NCBI GenBank assembly: GCA_045124255.1
Contig: JBGVLM010000018.1
Span: forward strand, 31,338-95,337
Source: Eshraghiella sp045124255
GTDB taxonomy: Bacteria; Bacillota; Clostridia; Lachnospirales; Lachnospiraceae
Direction: 5' to 3'
DNA length: 64,000 bases
Position 1 is the first letter of the stretch. Every line of letters starts with the position of its first letter. The notes under the pieces were generated by a model that saw only the letters and a list, made by a program, of their open reading frames with translations, searched no databases and was not told the DNA's origin. The position numbers were made by a program, and so were the translations under genes. This document shows positions 41,310 through 50,506 of this stretch, piece by piece.

Positions 41310-42779
41310 ATGAATAATACCAAACCCAATTCAAAGCCGCCGATAAGTCAGGAGAAAATATTCCGATTTATGATTATTATGACTTTCGGTGTTGCAGCAC
41401 TTTTCTTAATTAAGAACTTAATAACCAGGACATTTCAGTCCGCAATTGTAATCGGCATATGTCTTGCCGTATTCGGGGTAGTTGTCTTTGTAATGTACAA
41501 GCTTAAGGTTTCACAGTTTAAAAAACAGCTTGTAATAAGTCTTGCGCTGGATTTACTTGTATTTGTAATTTCACTTAACAGCGGTGATTTCTACAGTGAT
41601 GATTTTCCGCTCTTCCTTGCGGTAATTGCACTGTCAGGTATGTATCTTGAACCGCTCTATACAATATGCCAGACAGTAATTACTACAATAATTTTTATCT
41701 TATTGTACATAATTAATTCTAACAAGGCTGACCCGTTATCACAGTATATTATGTGTGTAGTTTTATTTGATGTATGTGCTTTTATAATGATTCTTCTTAT
41801 CAGAAGAGGACGTGCTTTCATTACAATATCACAGAACAAGGCAGCCGAGGCTGAAGCACTTATTGAATCAATTAATCAGGTAGGTTTACAGCTTGAAGAT
41901 AATTACCAGACCTCAAGTGAAAGATTAAATTCCATTAACGAGGTTAATGTGCAGCTGGATGAAAGTGCAACCGACTTAAAGAGAGGTTCCAAGGAGATTA
42001 TACAGGGCACCCTGGATGTTGAATCAACCTGTAATGATGTACAGAAATGTGTCAGAATCAGCGGTGAGCATATTAATTCTCTTAACAATGAGGTTAAAAA
42101 GGTTGAGGACGCACTTTCAAGCAACAAAACCGCCATTCACCAGATGGATGTACATATGAAGTCCGTTAAAGGTACACTTGATGATACCAATGCCGTATTC
42201 GTACAGCTCCAGCAGCATATGAAGGAGATTTCAGAGGTTACGGAACAGCTTACAGGTATCAGTGCCAGCACAAAAATGCTCGCACTTAACGCTTCCATCG
42301 AATCAGCAAGAGCCGGACAGGCAGGTGCAGGCTTTGCAGTCGTTGCATCCAAGGTTCAGGACCTCGCTGTTGACAGCAACAGCTGCTCAGAGCAGGTTGT
42401 AGATGTAGTTGAGGAAATGAACGAGAAAATCGCTCTTACTACCGAAAGGCTTCAGGAAAGCACACATGCAATTGAAGCTTCTTTTGAAACCTTACACGGA
42501 CTTGAGAAGAGTTTTGAAAGCCTTATGAACCAGTTCGAATCATTGTACAAGAATATAGAGGAACAGAACGACAATGTAACGGATGTTGACACTATCTTCC
42601 GTCAGCTTAAGGATAAAGTTGTAACAATGAGCTCCTGCTCAGAGGAGAACGAAAATGCCGTTAATTCAATTATTGACGCAATGGAGAACTACAAGAGTAA
42701 GATTAGTCAGGTAATTGACGACACCAAGCAGCTTCATGAATTATCAGCTTCCATGTTGGACGCTTCCGGAGATAAATAA
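41310..42779 (+). CDS. Methyl-accepting chemotaxis-type receptor with multi-span N-terminus
   Basis: A 489-residue receptor. The first 180 or so residues form about six closely spaced membrane segments with no sizeable external domain. A coiled-coil signalling domain follows, with the hairpin tip region ISASTKMLALNASIESARAG and AGFAVVASKVQDLA. It lacks a HAMP domain as far as I can see. It would sense a signal within or across the membrane and control CheA. A longer frame starts at 41265; AGGAGG lies 9 bases before the ATG at 41310. No chemotaxis or flagellar genes are adjacent. A strong terminator follows. Confidence 0.88.
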   Translation: MNNTKPNSKPPISQEKIFRFMIIMTFGVAALFLIKNLITRTFQSAIVIGICLAVFGVVVFVMYKLKVSQFKKQLVISLALDLLVFVISLNSGDFYSDDFPLFLAVIALSGMYLEPLYTICQTVITTIIFILLYIINSNKADPLSQYIMCVVLFDVCAFIMILLIRRGRAFITISQNKAAEAEALIESINQVGLQLEDNYQTSSERLNSINEVNVQLDESATDLKRGSKEIIQGTLDVESTCNDVQKCVRISGEHINSLNNEVKKVEDALSSNKTAIHQMDVHMKSVKGTLDDTNAVFVQLQQHMKEISEVTEQLTGISASTKMLALNASIESARAGQAGAGFAVVASKVQDLAVDSNSCSEQVVDVVEEMNEKIALTTERLQESTHAIEASFETLHGLEKSFESLMNQFESLYKNIEEQNDNVTDVDTIFRQLKDKVVTMSSCSEENENAVNSIIDAMENYKSKISQVIDDTKQLHELSASMLDASGDK

Positions 42780-42798
42780 ATATCTTAATATGAATTAA

Positions 42799-42838
42799 AA
42801 CCCCTTCCATAGAACAATTTAATTCTATGGAAGGGGTT
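42799..42838 (+). terminator. Terminator of chemoreceptor gene
   Basis: Perfect 16-bp stem (42799-42814 with 42823-42838), eight-base loop, followed by ATTTATT. Confidence 0.8.
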
Positions 42839-42843
42839 ATTTA

Positions 42844-42872
42844 TTGCATTATTTTGCCAATTATTATATAAT
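42844..42872 (+). promoter_or_regulatory. Predicted sigma-A promoter for GT2-GtrA-YfhO-argH
   Basis: TTGCAT (42844-42849), 17-base spacer, perfect TATAAT (42867-42872), about 32 bases before the GT2 gene. Confidence 0.65.
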
Positions 42873-42904
42873 TAATAAGATTATGTTTAAGATGGGGTAT
42901 TTGT

Positions 42905-43861
42905 ATGAAAACAGTAGATATTATTGTTCCCTGTTATAACGAGCAGGAAGTTTTAACTACATTTTTTAAAGAGACCGATTCAGTCGTAAGCCAAATCGAA
43001 GGATATTCATTCAGATATCTTTTTGTAAATGACGGAAGCAGGGATGATACGCTTATCCTTTTAAAAGGACTTGCAGCCACATATCCTTATGTTAATTATA
43101 TTTCTTTTTCAAGGAACTTTGGTAAGGAGGCAGGCATGTATGCCGGACTGGAGAATTCCACCGGAGATTACGCAATAATAATGGATGCGGATTTACAGCA
43201 CCCTCCTGCCCTGATTCCCAAAATGATTGAAAGCATTGAGAATGGACATGACTGCTGTGCGGCATACAGGACAAACCGTAAGGGCGAAAAAGCTGTACGA
43301 AGTTTTTTTTCCAGAAACTTTTATAAGATTAACAATAAGCTTACCAATGTTAAGATGCCTTATGGAGCAGTTGATTTTCGAATCATGACTCACCAGATGG
43401 TTGAATCCATAGTATCACTTTCCGAGGTACAGAGATTTTCAAAGGGAATCTTCTGCTGGGTCGGATATGATACAGAATGGATACCGTATGAAAATGTCGA
43501 GAGAACAATCGGCACAACAAAATGGAGTTTTAAAGGTCTTACAAAATATGCCTTAGACGGGATTCTTGCATTTTCTGTTTCACCGCTTAAGCTGCTGACC
43601 GTAATGGGTTTTACAATTTCGCTGATTGCGATATTTTATGCAATTTTTATTTTAATTAAGACGATTGTCCAGGGTGTAGATGCACCGGGTTATGCGTCCA
43701 CAATCATTATAGTTCTGCTGTTAGGCGGAATTATTGAAATTTCAATCGGCGTACTGGGAGAATATATAGCAAGAATATATACGGAAATCAAGCACCGCCC
43801 TGTCTATATTGCCAAAGAAAATACTCTGAAGGATGGCACTGATAATGAAAAAGCTGATTAA
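42905..43861 (+). CDS. GT2 glycosyltransferase, polyprenyl-phosphate sugar synthase type (CsbB/GtrB-like)
   Basis: A 318-residue membrane glycosyltransferase. The GT2 fold holds IIVPCYNEQEVL, FVNDGSRDDTL, SFSRNFGKEAGMYAGLE and MDADLQHPP, and ends with two spans near 230-260 and 265-295. This is the DPM1-like architecture that transfers a sugar from a nucleotide donor to undecaprenyl phosphate. The next two genes encode a GtrA flippase and a YfhO glycosyltransferase, the exact set (CsbB-GtcA-YfhO) described for lipoteichoic acid glycosylation in Bacillus and Listeria. The sugar is unknown. Confidence 0.92.
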   Translation: MKTVDIIVPCYNEQEVLTTFFKETDSVVSQIEGYSFRYLFVNDGSRDDTLILLKGLAATYPYVNYISFSRNFGKEAGMYAGLENSTGDYAIIMDADLQHPPALIPKMIESIENGHDCCAAYRTNRKGEKAVRSFFSRNFYKINNKLTNVKMPYGAVDFRIMTHQMVESIVSLSEVQRFSKGIFCWVGYDTEWIPYENVERTIGTTKWSFKGLTKYALDGILAFSVSPLKLLTVMGFTISLIAIFYAIFILIKTIVQGVDAPGYASTIIIVLLLGGIIEISIGVLGEYIARIYTEIKHRPVYIAKENTLKDGTDNEKAD

Positions 43862-44273
43862 TAAATTATTTAACAGGGAAACTATCACGTATATTATTTT
43901 CGGAGTTCTGACCACTGCGGTTAACTATATTGCATATTATTTTTTATATAGATTTACCACTCTGGACCCGATTGTTTACAACACAATTGCATGGGCAGTT
44001 TCAGTAATCTTTGCTTTCTTTACGAACAAGCTTTTTGTATTTGAGAGCAAAAGCTTTAAGCCCGGCATATTAATCAAAGAGTTTCTGCCTTTTGTGGGTG
44101 CCAGAGTCCTTTCCCTTCTGCTTGAAGAGGGCTTCCTTGCACTTACCGTCAAGGTTATGAATATGCATGAATTAATCGCCAAAATAATAATCAGTATTGT
44201 TGTGGTACTGGTAAATTATTTTGCAAGTAAATTTTTTATTTTCCGGAACAAGGAGGAGCAGAATAATGGATAA
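43845..44273 (+). CDS. GtrA family membrane protein (lipid-linked sugar flippase)
   Basis: A 142-residue protein with four membrane segments. The opening ITYIIFGVLTTAVNYIAYYF and the motif AFFTNKLFVFES are hallmarks of GtrA/GtcA. It would flip the undecaprenyl-phosphate sugar outward. A frame from the ATG at 43833 adds four residues; the ATG at 43845 has AAGGA about 11 bases upstream and begins MKKLINKLF. It overlaps the GT2 gene by 17 bases and the YfhO gene by 8, so expression of all three is tightly coupled. Confidence 0.9.
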   Translation: MKKLINKLFNRETITYIIFGVLTTAVNYIAYYFLYRFTTLDPIVYNTIAWAVSVIFAFFTNKLFVFESKSFKPGILIKEFLPFVGARVLSLLLEEGFLALTVKVMNMHELIAKIIISIVVVLVNYFASKFFIFRNKEEQNNG

Positions 44274-46977
44274 TGCCGTTAAACAGGCAAAAAAAGATGA
44301 GAACAAAAAGTTTCGCCAGATAGCACTTAACGAGCTTGTCAATGGCAAGGTTGTGTATCTGATGGCTTTTTTGGTTCCGTTAATTATTATGATAGCCATA
44401 TATGCTGCCAGAGGAATCTACCCTTTTGGACAGGTATGCTATCTGCGTTCGGACATGTATCACCAGTACTGTCCTTTTTTCACTGAGCTGTGGGATAAAT
44501 TAAGAAGCGGCGAGAGTCTTTCTTACACTTGGGATATAGGCCTTGGCACTAACTTTTTAGCCATTTTCGGCTACTATCTCTCAAGCCCTACGAACTGGTT
44601 TATAGCACTTTTTCCACAGGAATACATGATTGAGATAATGAACGTAATCATTCTCTTCAAGACAGCTGCAGCCAGTCTTACATGTACTTATTTTTTATGT
44701 AAACGTAATAACAAAATACATCTGTCCGCTGCGGCTTTTGGTATTTTCTACGGCTTGTCCGGATATAATGCCGCATTCAGCTGGAACCTCATGTGGCTCG
44801 ACTGTGTACTTCTGCTGCCGCTTATCTTCCTTGGAATAGATATGCTTGTTCAGAAGGGCAAGGGACTTATGTATGCCATTACACTGGGACTTGCAATTCT
44901 TTCCAATTACTATATTGCAATCATGGTGTGCATTTCATGTGTTATTTACTTTTTGATATCGGCAGTTTCAATGCCTGTCCAAAAAGACGGTATGCATTAT
45001 GTTAAGGCACTGCTTAATTTTATACTGTACTCACTGCTTGCAGGAGGACTTGCAGCAATACTTCTGCTTCCGGAGGTATATGCACTGGAATATACAGCCT
45101 CCAGCGATATTAATTTTCCTGATACGCTGAACCGCTATTTTTCATTCGTTACGGTTTTCCAGAAGCATTTGATAAATATGGAGGTAAGCACCGGACTTGA
45201 CCATATGCCGAATATCTACTGTGGTGTTGCCGTTCTTTTACTTACTCCGATTTATATGGTTTGCAGCAAAATTCCTTTAAGGGAAAGAATTATGAAGGTA
45301 CTGGCGTTAATAGTTTTCTATACTGCGTTTAACCTGAATATTCCTAACTTTATATGGCACGGCTTCCACTACCCTAACAGCCTGCCGTGCAGACAGTCGT
45401 TTATTTATATTTTTCTTATATTAACAATCGGATATGATGTTGTCAGAAATATTAAGCATCTGTCCAATACACACCTGGCCGTGGGACTTTGGACTTCGCT
45501 TATATTCCTGCTGTTCCTTGGACATACGCTTGATGAGGATGTGCTGGACTTCAATGTTTTATACGTTTCGGCGTTTTTCATTGCGTCATATGCCTTTGCA
45601 ATGTATTTATACAAACACAACAAGGTTAACCAAAGTATTTTGTCAATTCTGGTTTTTGCCCTTGCTATAACAGAATGTACAATTAATATGGAAAATACCG
45701 GGTATTCAACAACTTCAAGAACCTATTTTTTCAGGGATTATACTGCGGTCAATACTCTTTTGGATGATTTGGAGGAAGAGGATACCTCATTCTACCGGAT
45801 GACTAAGATAAACGGCTTCCGTTCCAAAAATGACGCCGCCTGGCATGATTTTAACAGCGGTTCCATTTTCTCCTCTACTGCCTATGCGGGAATAACGGAT
45901 TTATATGACCGTCTCGGTCTTGAACATTCAATGAATGCCTATGCAATAAACGGTGCTACTCCGATGGTATATTCAATGTTTAATGTAAAATATATGCTTT
46001 CGGATAAGGAATTGAACGTTAATCCGCTTATGTCACTTAATGATATTTATGACGACGAGAATATAACGGAATATTTATATGAGAATAAATATACACTTCC
46101 TCTTGCCTATATGGTTCCATCTGATTTTAACAGCAGCTGGGTATTTGAGGAGGGAGCAAATCCTTTCGAGGTACAGAATGCTTTTGCGGAAAGCGTTGCA
46201 GGTATAACGGATTTATTTACTCCTGTTGAATTTTATGACAGCTATACCTCTGCTACCCTTACCACCGAGAAGGACCAGTATATTTTCATCCGTTCACAGA
46301 ACACTTCCATTGATACACTTACCGTCCGTATCAATGATGTTACGAACTATTTTCCTGCTATCAAGCACGGAAGAACCGCTGACCTCGGATATTTAAGTGC
46401 AGGAACGGAAATATATGTAACCGATTCGGATACAAACAACAGCCTCCAGCTTCTTGTATACACAATGGACATTGATAAATTCATTGAATTATATGAGTCA
46501 CTTGCCGACGAAGGCTTAAATATTACAAGCTATGACGACAGTCATATTGAAGGAACAATAACTGCTGATCAGGATGGCTTATGTCTCACTTCAATACCTT
46601 ATGATGAGAGTTTCACACTTTATGTTGATGGTGTAAAAACAGAATTTATTGAAGCAGCAGACTCACTGATTGCATTCAATCTTACAAAGGGAACTCATAC
46701 AATTGAGCTCAGATACACACCAAGAGGTGTTGTAACCGGCGGAATAATATCAGGTATCTGCCTGTTAATCATTATTGCCTGCATTATTTTTAACATTAAG
46801 TTTAAAAAAGAAATTTCCGAAACAGGCGCAATTGACACCTTTGTTAAAAGCATAAGCAAAAAGAAAGTCAAAACAGCCGAGACTTCTTCAAAAGGCAGTG
46901 AGGATGAACCTGAAGAAACCATCGAAAGCACTGCAGATAAAAACGAAATTACAGACAGAAAGGATGAATCAATATGA
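44266..46977 (+). CDS. YfhO family membrane glycosyltransferase
   Basis: A 903-residue protein. About a dozen spans occupy residues 30-470, with the YfhO signature RSDMYHQYCPFFTELWDKL, YTWDIGLGTNFLAIFGYYL and SPTNWFIALFP. An external beta-rich part follows (about 480-810), then a final span and a charged cytoplasmic tail of about 70 residues. YfhO proteins transfer the flipped sugar to teichoic acid outside the cell. A TTG at 44221 is in frame, but AGGAGG lies 9 bases before the ATG at 44266. The stop overlaps the argH start (ATGA). Confidence 0.92.
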   Translation: MDNAVKQAKKDENKKFRQIALNELVNGKVVYLMAFLVPLIIMIAIYAARGIYPFGQVCYLRSDMYHQYCPFFTELWDKLRSGESLSYTWDIGLGTNFLAIFGYYLSSPTNWFIALFPQEYMIEIMNVIILFKTAAASLTCTYFLCKRNNKIHLSAAAFGIFYGLSGYNAAFSWNLMWLDCVLLLPLIFLGIDMLVQKGKGLMYAITLGLAILSNYYIAIMVCISCVIYFLISAVSMPVQKDGMHYVKALLNFILYSLLAGGLAAILLLPEVYALEYTASSDINFPDTLNRYFSFVTVFQKHLINMEVSTGLDHMPNIYCGVAVLLLTPIYMVCSKIPLRERIMKVLALIVFYTAFNLNIPNFIWHGFHYPNSLPCRQSFIYIFLILTIGYDVVRNIKHLSNTHLAVGLWTSLIFLLFLGHTLDEDVLDFNVLYVSAFFIASYAFAMYLYKHNKVNQSILSILVFALAITECTINMENTGYSTTSRTYFFRDYTAVNTLLDDLEEEDTSFYRMTKINGFRSKNDAAWHDFNSGSIFSSTAYAGITDLYDRLGLEHSMNAYAINGATPMVYSMFNVKYMLSDKELNVNPLMSLNDIYDDENITEYLYENKYTLPLAYMVPSDFNSSWVFEEGANPFEVQNAFAESVAGITDLFTPVEFYDSYTSATLTTEKDQYIFIRSQNTSIDTLTVRINDVTNYFPAIKHGRTADLGYLSAGTEIYVTDSDTNNSLQLLVYTMDIDKFIELYESLADEGLNITSYDDSHIEGTITADQDGLCLTSIPYDESFTLYVDGVKTEFIEAADSLIAFNLTKGTHTIELRYTPRGVVTGGIISGICLLIIIACIIFNIKFKKEISETGAIDTFVKSISKKKVKTAETSSKGSEDEPEETIESTADKNEITDRKDESI

Positions 46978-48344
46978 AGCTTTGGGGAGGAAGATTTACA
47001 AAAGAAACCAATCAGTTAGTACACAATTTTAATGCGTCTTTATCATTTGACCAGAAATTTTATAAACAGGATATTTCCGGCAGTATCGCCCATGTAACAA
47101 TGCTTGCAAAGCAGGGCATTGTTACAGAGGAGGAATGCAAAATAATCGTTAACGGTTTAAAGGGAATCCTTGATGATATTGAAAACAACACGCTTGAAAT
47201 CAGTTCACAGTATGAGGATATCCACTCTTTTGTCGAGGCAACCTTAATTGAAAGAGTCGGTGATACCGGCAAAAAACTCCACACCGGAAGAAGCCGTAAT
47301 GACCAGGTTGCACTTGACATGAAGCTGTATGTGAGGGATGAAATAGGCGAGATTGATGAGCTTTTAGTTACATTATTAAAAGTAATCCTTAGGATTATGA
47401 AGGAAAATATCGATACCTATATGCCGGGCTTTACACATCTTCAGAAGGCACAGCCTGTCACTGTTGCACATCATTTCGGAGCATATTTTGAAATGTTCAG
47501 ACGCGACCGCGGCAGACTCAGTGACATAAAAGCCAGAATGAACCTCTGCCCTCTCGGTGCCGGCGCACTTGCAGGAACCACCTATCCGCTTGACAGGGAA
47601 TATTCCGCTTCTCTTCTTGAATTTGACGGTGCTACCGCTAACAGTATGGATTCCGTATCCGACAGGGATTATGTAATAGAGCTGCTTAGCTGTTTATCAA
47701 CAATCATGATGCATTTAAGCAGATTTTCAGAGGAAATAATCATCTGGAACAGCAACGAATACCGCTTTATCGAGCTTGATGATGCATACAGCACCGGAAG
47801 CTCAATTATGCCTCAGAAGAAAAACCCTGACATTGCAGAGCTTGTACGCGGCAAGACAGGACGTGTATACGGTGCATTAATGTCAATGCTTACAACCATG
47901 AAGGGACTTCCGCTTGCATATAATAAAGATATGCAGGAGGATAAGGAGTTCACCTTTGACGCCATCGACACCACAAAGGGCTGTATTGCTCTTTTTACGG
48001 GCATGATTGATACAATGAGCTTTAATAAGCCCGTAATGGAAAACAGCGCCAAAAACGGCTTTACAAACGCTACTGACGCTGCTGACTACCTCGTTAACAA
48101 CGGTGTTCCTTTCAGGGATGCCCACGGAATCATTGGACAGCTTGTTCTGTTATGTATTGACAAAAACATTTCTCTTGATGAGCTTCCGTTAGAGGAATAT
48201 CAGAAAATCTCTCCTGTATTCAAGGAGGATATCTACGAAGCAATAAGTCTTAAAACCTGTGTTGAGAAAAGACTTACCAAGGGTGCTCCCGGACATGACG
48301 TAATGCTTGAAGAGATTAAGGCCTGCGAAGAGTATCTTGGATAA
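46974..48344 (+). CDS. argH: Argininosuccinate lyase
   Basis: A 456-residue enzyme that splits argininosuccinate to arginine and fumarate. The N-terminus MKLWGGRF and the signature GSSIMPQKKNPDIAELVRGK are family hallmarks, with HTGRSRNDQVALDMKLY earlier. Its ATG overlaps the YfhO stop by four bases (ATGA), so it is translationally coupled to an envelope glycosylation operon rather than to argG. AAGGA lies 10 bases before the start. A strong terminator follows. Confidence 0.95.
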   Translation: MKLWGGRFTKETNQLVHNFNASLSFDQKFYKQDISGSIAHVTMLAKQGIVTEEECKIIVNGLKGILDDIENNTLEISSQYEDIHSFVEATLIERVGDTGKKLHTGRSRNDQVALDMKLYVRDEIGEIDELLVTLLKVILRIMKENIDTYMPGFTHLQKAQPVTVAHHFGAYFEMFRRDRGRLSDIKARMNLCPLGAGALAGTTYPLDREYSASLLEFDGATANSMDSVSDRDYVIELLSCLSTIMMHLSRFSEEIIIWNSNEYRFIELDDAYSTGSSIMPQKKNPDIAELVRGKTGRVYGALMSMLTTMKGLPLAYNKDMQEDKEFTFDAIDTTKGCIALFTGMIDTMSFNKPVMENSAKNGFTNATDAADYLVNNGVPFRDAHGIIGQLVLLCIDKNISLDELPLEEYQKISPVFKEDIYEAISLKTCVEKRLTKGAPGHDVMLEEIKACEEYLG

Positions 48345-48398
48345 AAAAATCCGATTATCCCTTTTGACGCTGACTGCGTGGGATAATCGGAATTTTTT
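48343..48398. terminator. Bidirectional terminator between argH and a convergent hydrolase gene
   Basis: 12-bp perfect stem (48350-48361 with 48380-48391), 18-base loop, flanked by an A-run on the left and a T-run on the right, so it can serve both strands. Confidence 0.85.
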
Positions 48399-49363
48399 TA
48401 TTTACAGCTCTCTACATAATCAATAATCGCTTTATCATATTCTTTTTCATTATTAATTCTTAAATGTGAATGTCCGCCCTTTGCAAACCATACAATCCGC
48501 TTAGTCGGACTGCCGCATTTGTCAAAGAGGATTCTGCTCTTCTTTGGTACGGAGAACTTATCCTGCTCTCCGAATATCATAAGGACATTCTGTTTAATCT
48601 TACCGATGTGATGAATCGGTGCAGCCTTGTAAACATCTCCGTCACCATACTTTTTAATGTTCAGCATGACCTCATCAAGCACAGGAAACCACGGACGGTT
48701 AATATCTGTCATGTGACGCTTAAAAGTCTCTCTAAAGGACACAAAACAGCCTTCTGTGACCAGTCCCTTAATACTCTTAGGACAATTATCAGAGGACATA
48801 ACAAGAATTGCTGAAGAAGAACCGATACACACACCATGAAGCCAAATCTCTTCTATTCCGAATTCTTTTTCTATGTATGCAATCCACGCCCTTAAATCGC
48901 CGCTCTCCTTAACACCGATTGTACTGTATCTGCCGTCACTGTTTCCATGTGCCCTTGCGTCAGCGACGAGAATATTCATACCCATTTCTGAATACGGTGG
49001 TGCATAATAATATGAATATTTAAGGCATTCACAGCGTCCCGGAAGAATTATCGCACATTTCTTACTTCCGAAATCATAGAATTCCCCGACAAGCCTGAGT
49101 CCGTCATTCTCAATCTCTACCTCATGCATTTTGTCAGAATGCTTCTGTGCCCACATAAGACCCCTGTTCCACATTTCAAGCTGCTCCTCATTACTCGGCT
49201 CAGAGCATACCCTTCCCCATTTATCCTTAGATGTTCTGACAAGCTGCTCCTCATAAACCTTAAGTGCAATCGGCTTAGTCACAATAAGCATTGCCACAAA
49301 GCCTCCGACCAGAAGCAGAACCACTGCCGCTATTATAATTAATAGAATTGTACCAGTTTCCAT
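48398..49363 (-). CDS. Alpha/beta hydrolase with N-terminal membrane anchor
   Basis: A 321-residue protein with one N-terminal span (GTILLIIIAAVVLLLVGGFV). The hydrolase fold has CAIILPGRCECLKYSYYYA, DARAHGNSDGRYSTIG, the nucleophile-region HGVCIGSSSAILV (GxSxG as GVCIGSSS with an atypical spacing), IFGEQDKF for the acid and GGHSHL for the His. A frame from 49393 is longer, but AGGA lies 9 bases before the ATG at 49363. It is transcribed alone. The substrate is unknown; relatives are COG1073 peptidase- or esterase-like proteins. Confidence 0.82.
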   Translation of the reverse strand: METGTILLIIIAAVVLLLVGGFVAMLIVTKPIALKVYEEQLVRTSKDKWGRVCSEPSNEEQLEMWNRGLMWAQKHSDKMHEVEIENDGLRLVGEFYDFGSKKCAIILPGRCECLKYSYYYAPPYSEMGMNILVADARAHGNSDGRYSTIGVKESGDLRAWIAYIEKEFGIEEIWLHGVCIGSSSAILVMSSDNCPKSIKGLVTEGCFVSFRETFKRHMTDINRPWFPVLDEVMLNIKKYGDGDVYKAAPIHHIGKIKQNVLMIFGEQDKFSVPKKSRILFDKCGSPTKRIVWFAKGGHSHLRINNEKEYDKAIIDYVESCK

Positions 49364-49455
49364 TATTCTTTTTCCTTTCATGTACTCAACCATTCCATAA
49401 TAACAAAAGCTTTTTTTATTTGCAACTTTAACTTGGGTTTTATTAATTAATCTGA

Positions 49456-49484
49456 TTGAAAAACTGACTTTTTTATGATATTGT
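49456..49484 (+). promoter_or_regulatory. Predicted sigma-A promoter for degV-fakA pair
   Basis: TTGAAA (49456-49461), 17-base spacer, TATTGT (49479-49484), about 40 bases before the DegV gene. Confidence 0.5.
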
Positions 49485-49523
49485 AGATACTGGTTTAAAA
49501 TAGCTTAAAAGGAGATTTCAAAT

Positions 49524-50471
49524 ATGAGTGATTTTGTAATTATACCTGACGGTTCCTGTGATTTAACAGAGGAGCTTCGCAATCGTTTTGACATTCCTGA
49601 TTATCTGCACGGAATGCTTTACTATCCTGACGGACATGATGAGCCGGTAAGTCTCGACTGGGATAATATGTCACCGGAAGAATATTACAGTTCAATGAAG
49701 AGCAAAAAAGCTTTATATAAGACTTCTGCTCCGCCTCTTGGAGAAATAACAGAGAAGTTCGAGAAATATCTCGCCCAGGGAAAGGATATTTTAACTATTA
49801 ATATCTCAACCGCACTTTCATCAACATATAATGACTGTCTGCTTGTAGCTAAAGATTTAATGAAAAAATATCCTGAACGTAAAATTGTATGTGTTGACTC
49901 CCTGCGTTATTCAACCTCGCTGGCACTGCTTATTATCTCTGCCGCAATGAAGCGTGCAGAAGGCTGCTCTCTTGAAGAGGTTGCAGAATATACCGAAAAG
50001 GAAAAACATAGAATACATCAGATGGGAACAATGGATGATTTATTCTTCCTTGTTAAAACAGGACGTATTTCCAACTTCAAGGCTTTATTCGGAAGCATGG
50101 TAGGACTTAATGTTCTTGCAGATATTAATAATGAAAAAGGTCTTTCAGAGGTTGTCGGCAAATTCAAAGGCAAGCGTGACGCCTTTGCTGCCATTATTGA
50201 ATACATCCGCAGCACAATTGAGAACCCTGAAGAGCAGATACTTTTCATCGCTCATTCCAACCGTGAAGAAGCAGCTAAGACTCTTGCAGACATGGTACAG
50301 AAAGAATTCTCTCCAAAAGAGCTTATTATAAATGATGTAGGAATGCACTGCGGAGCTTCAATCGGTCCCGGCTTATGTGCTGTTTTCTACAAGGGCACTC
50401 CGGCAAGCGAAGGTCTTGCCAAAGAAAAAGCAATAATGGACGAAATTTCAACCAGAATCAAGAAAAAATAA
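49524..50471 (+). CDS. DegV family fatty acid-binding protein (FakB-like)
   Basis: A 315-residue protein of the DegV family, which hold a fatty acid for phosphorylation by FakA. The start VIIPDGSCDLTEELRNRF, KTSAPPLGEITEKFEKYL and TINISTALSSTYND (the loop that contacts the carboxylate) match the family, and FFLVKTGRISNFKALFGSM follows. AAAGGAG precedes the ATG. The FakA-like kinase gene follows by 35 bases with its own ribosome binding site. Together they would activate exogenous fatty acids to acyl phosphates for phospholipid synthesis. Confidence 0.9.
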   Translation: MSDFVIIPDGSCDLTEELRNRFDIPDYLHGMLYYPDGHDEPVSLDWDNMSPEEYYSSMKSKKALYKTSAPPLGEITEKFEKYLAQGKDILTINISTALSSTYNDCLLVAKDLMKKYPERKIVCVDSLRYSTSLALLIISAAMKRAEGCSLEEVAEYTEKEKHRIHQMGTMDDLFFLVKTGRISNFKALFGSMVGLNVLADINNEKGLSEVVGKFKGKRDAFAAIIEYIRSTIENPEEQILFIAHSNREEAAKTLADMVQKEFSPKELIINDVGMHCGASIGPGLCAVFYKGTPASEGLAKEKAIMDEISTRIKKK

Positions 50472-50506
50472 CTCCACTTAATACATACTTTAGGAGGATA
50501 ACAATA

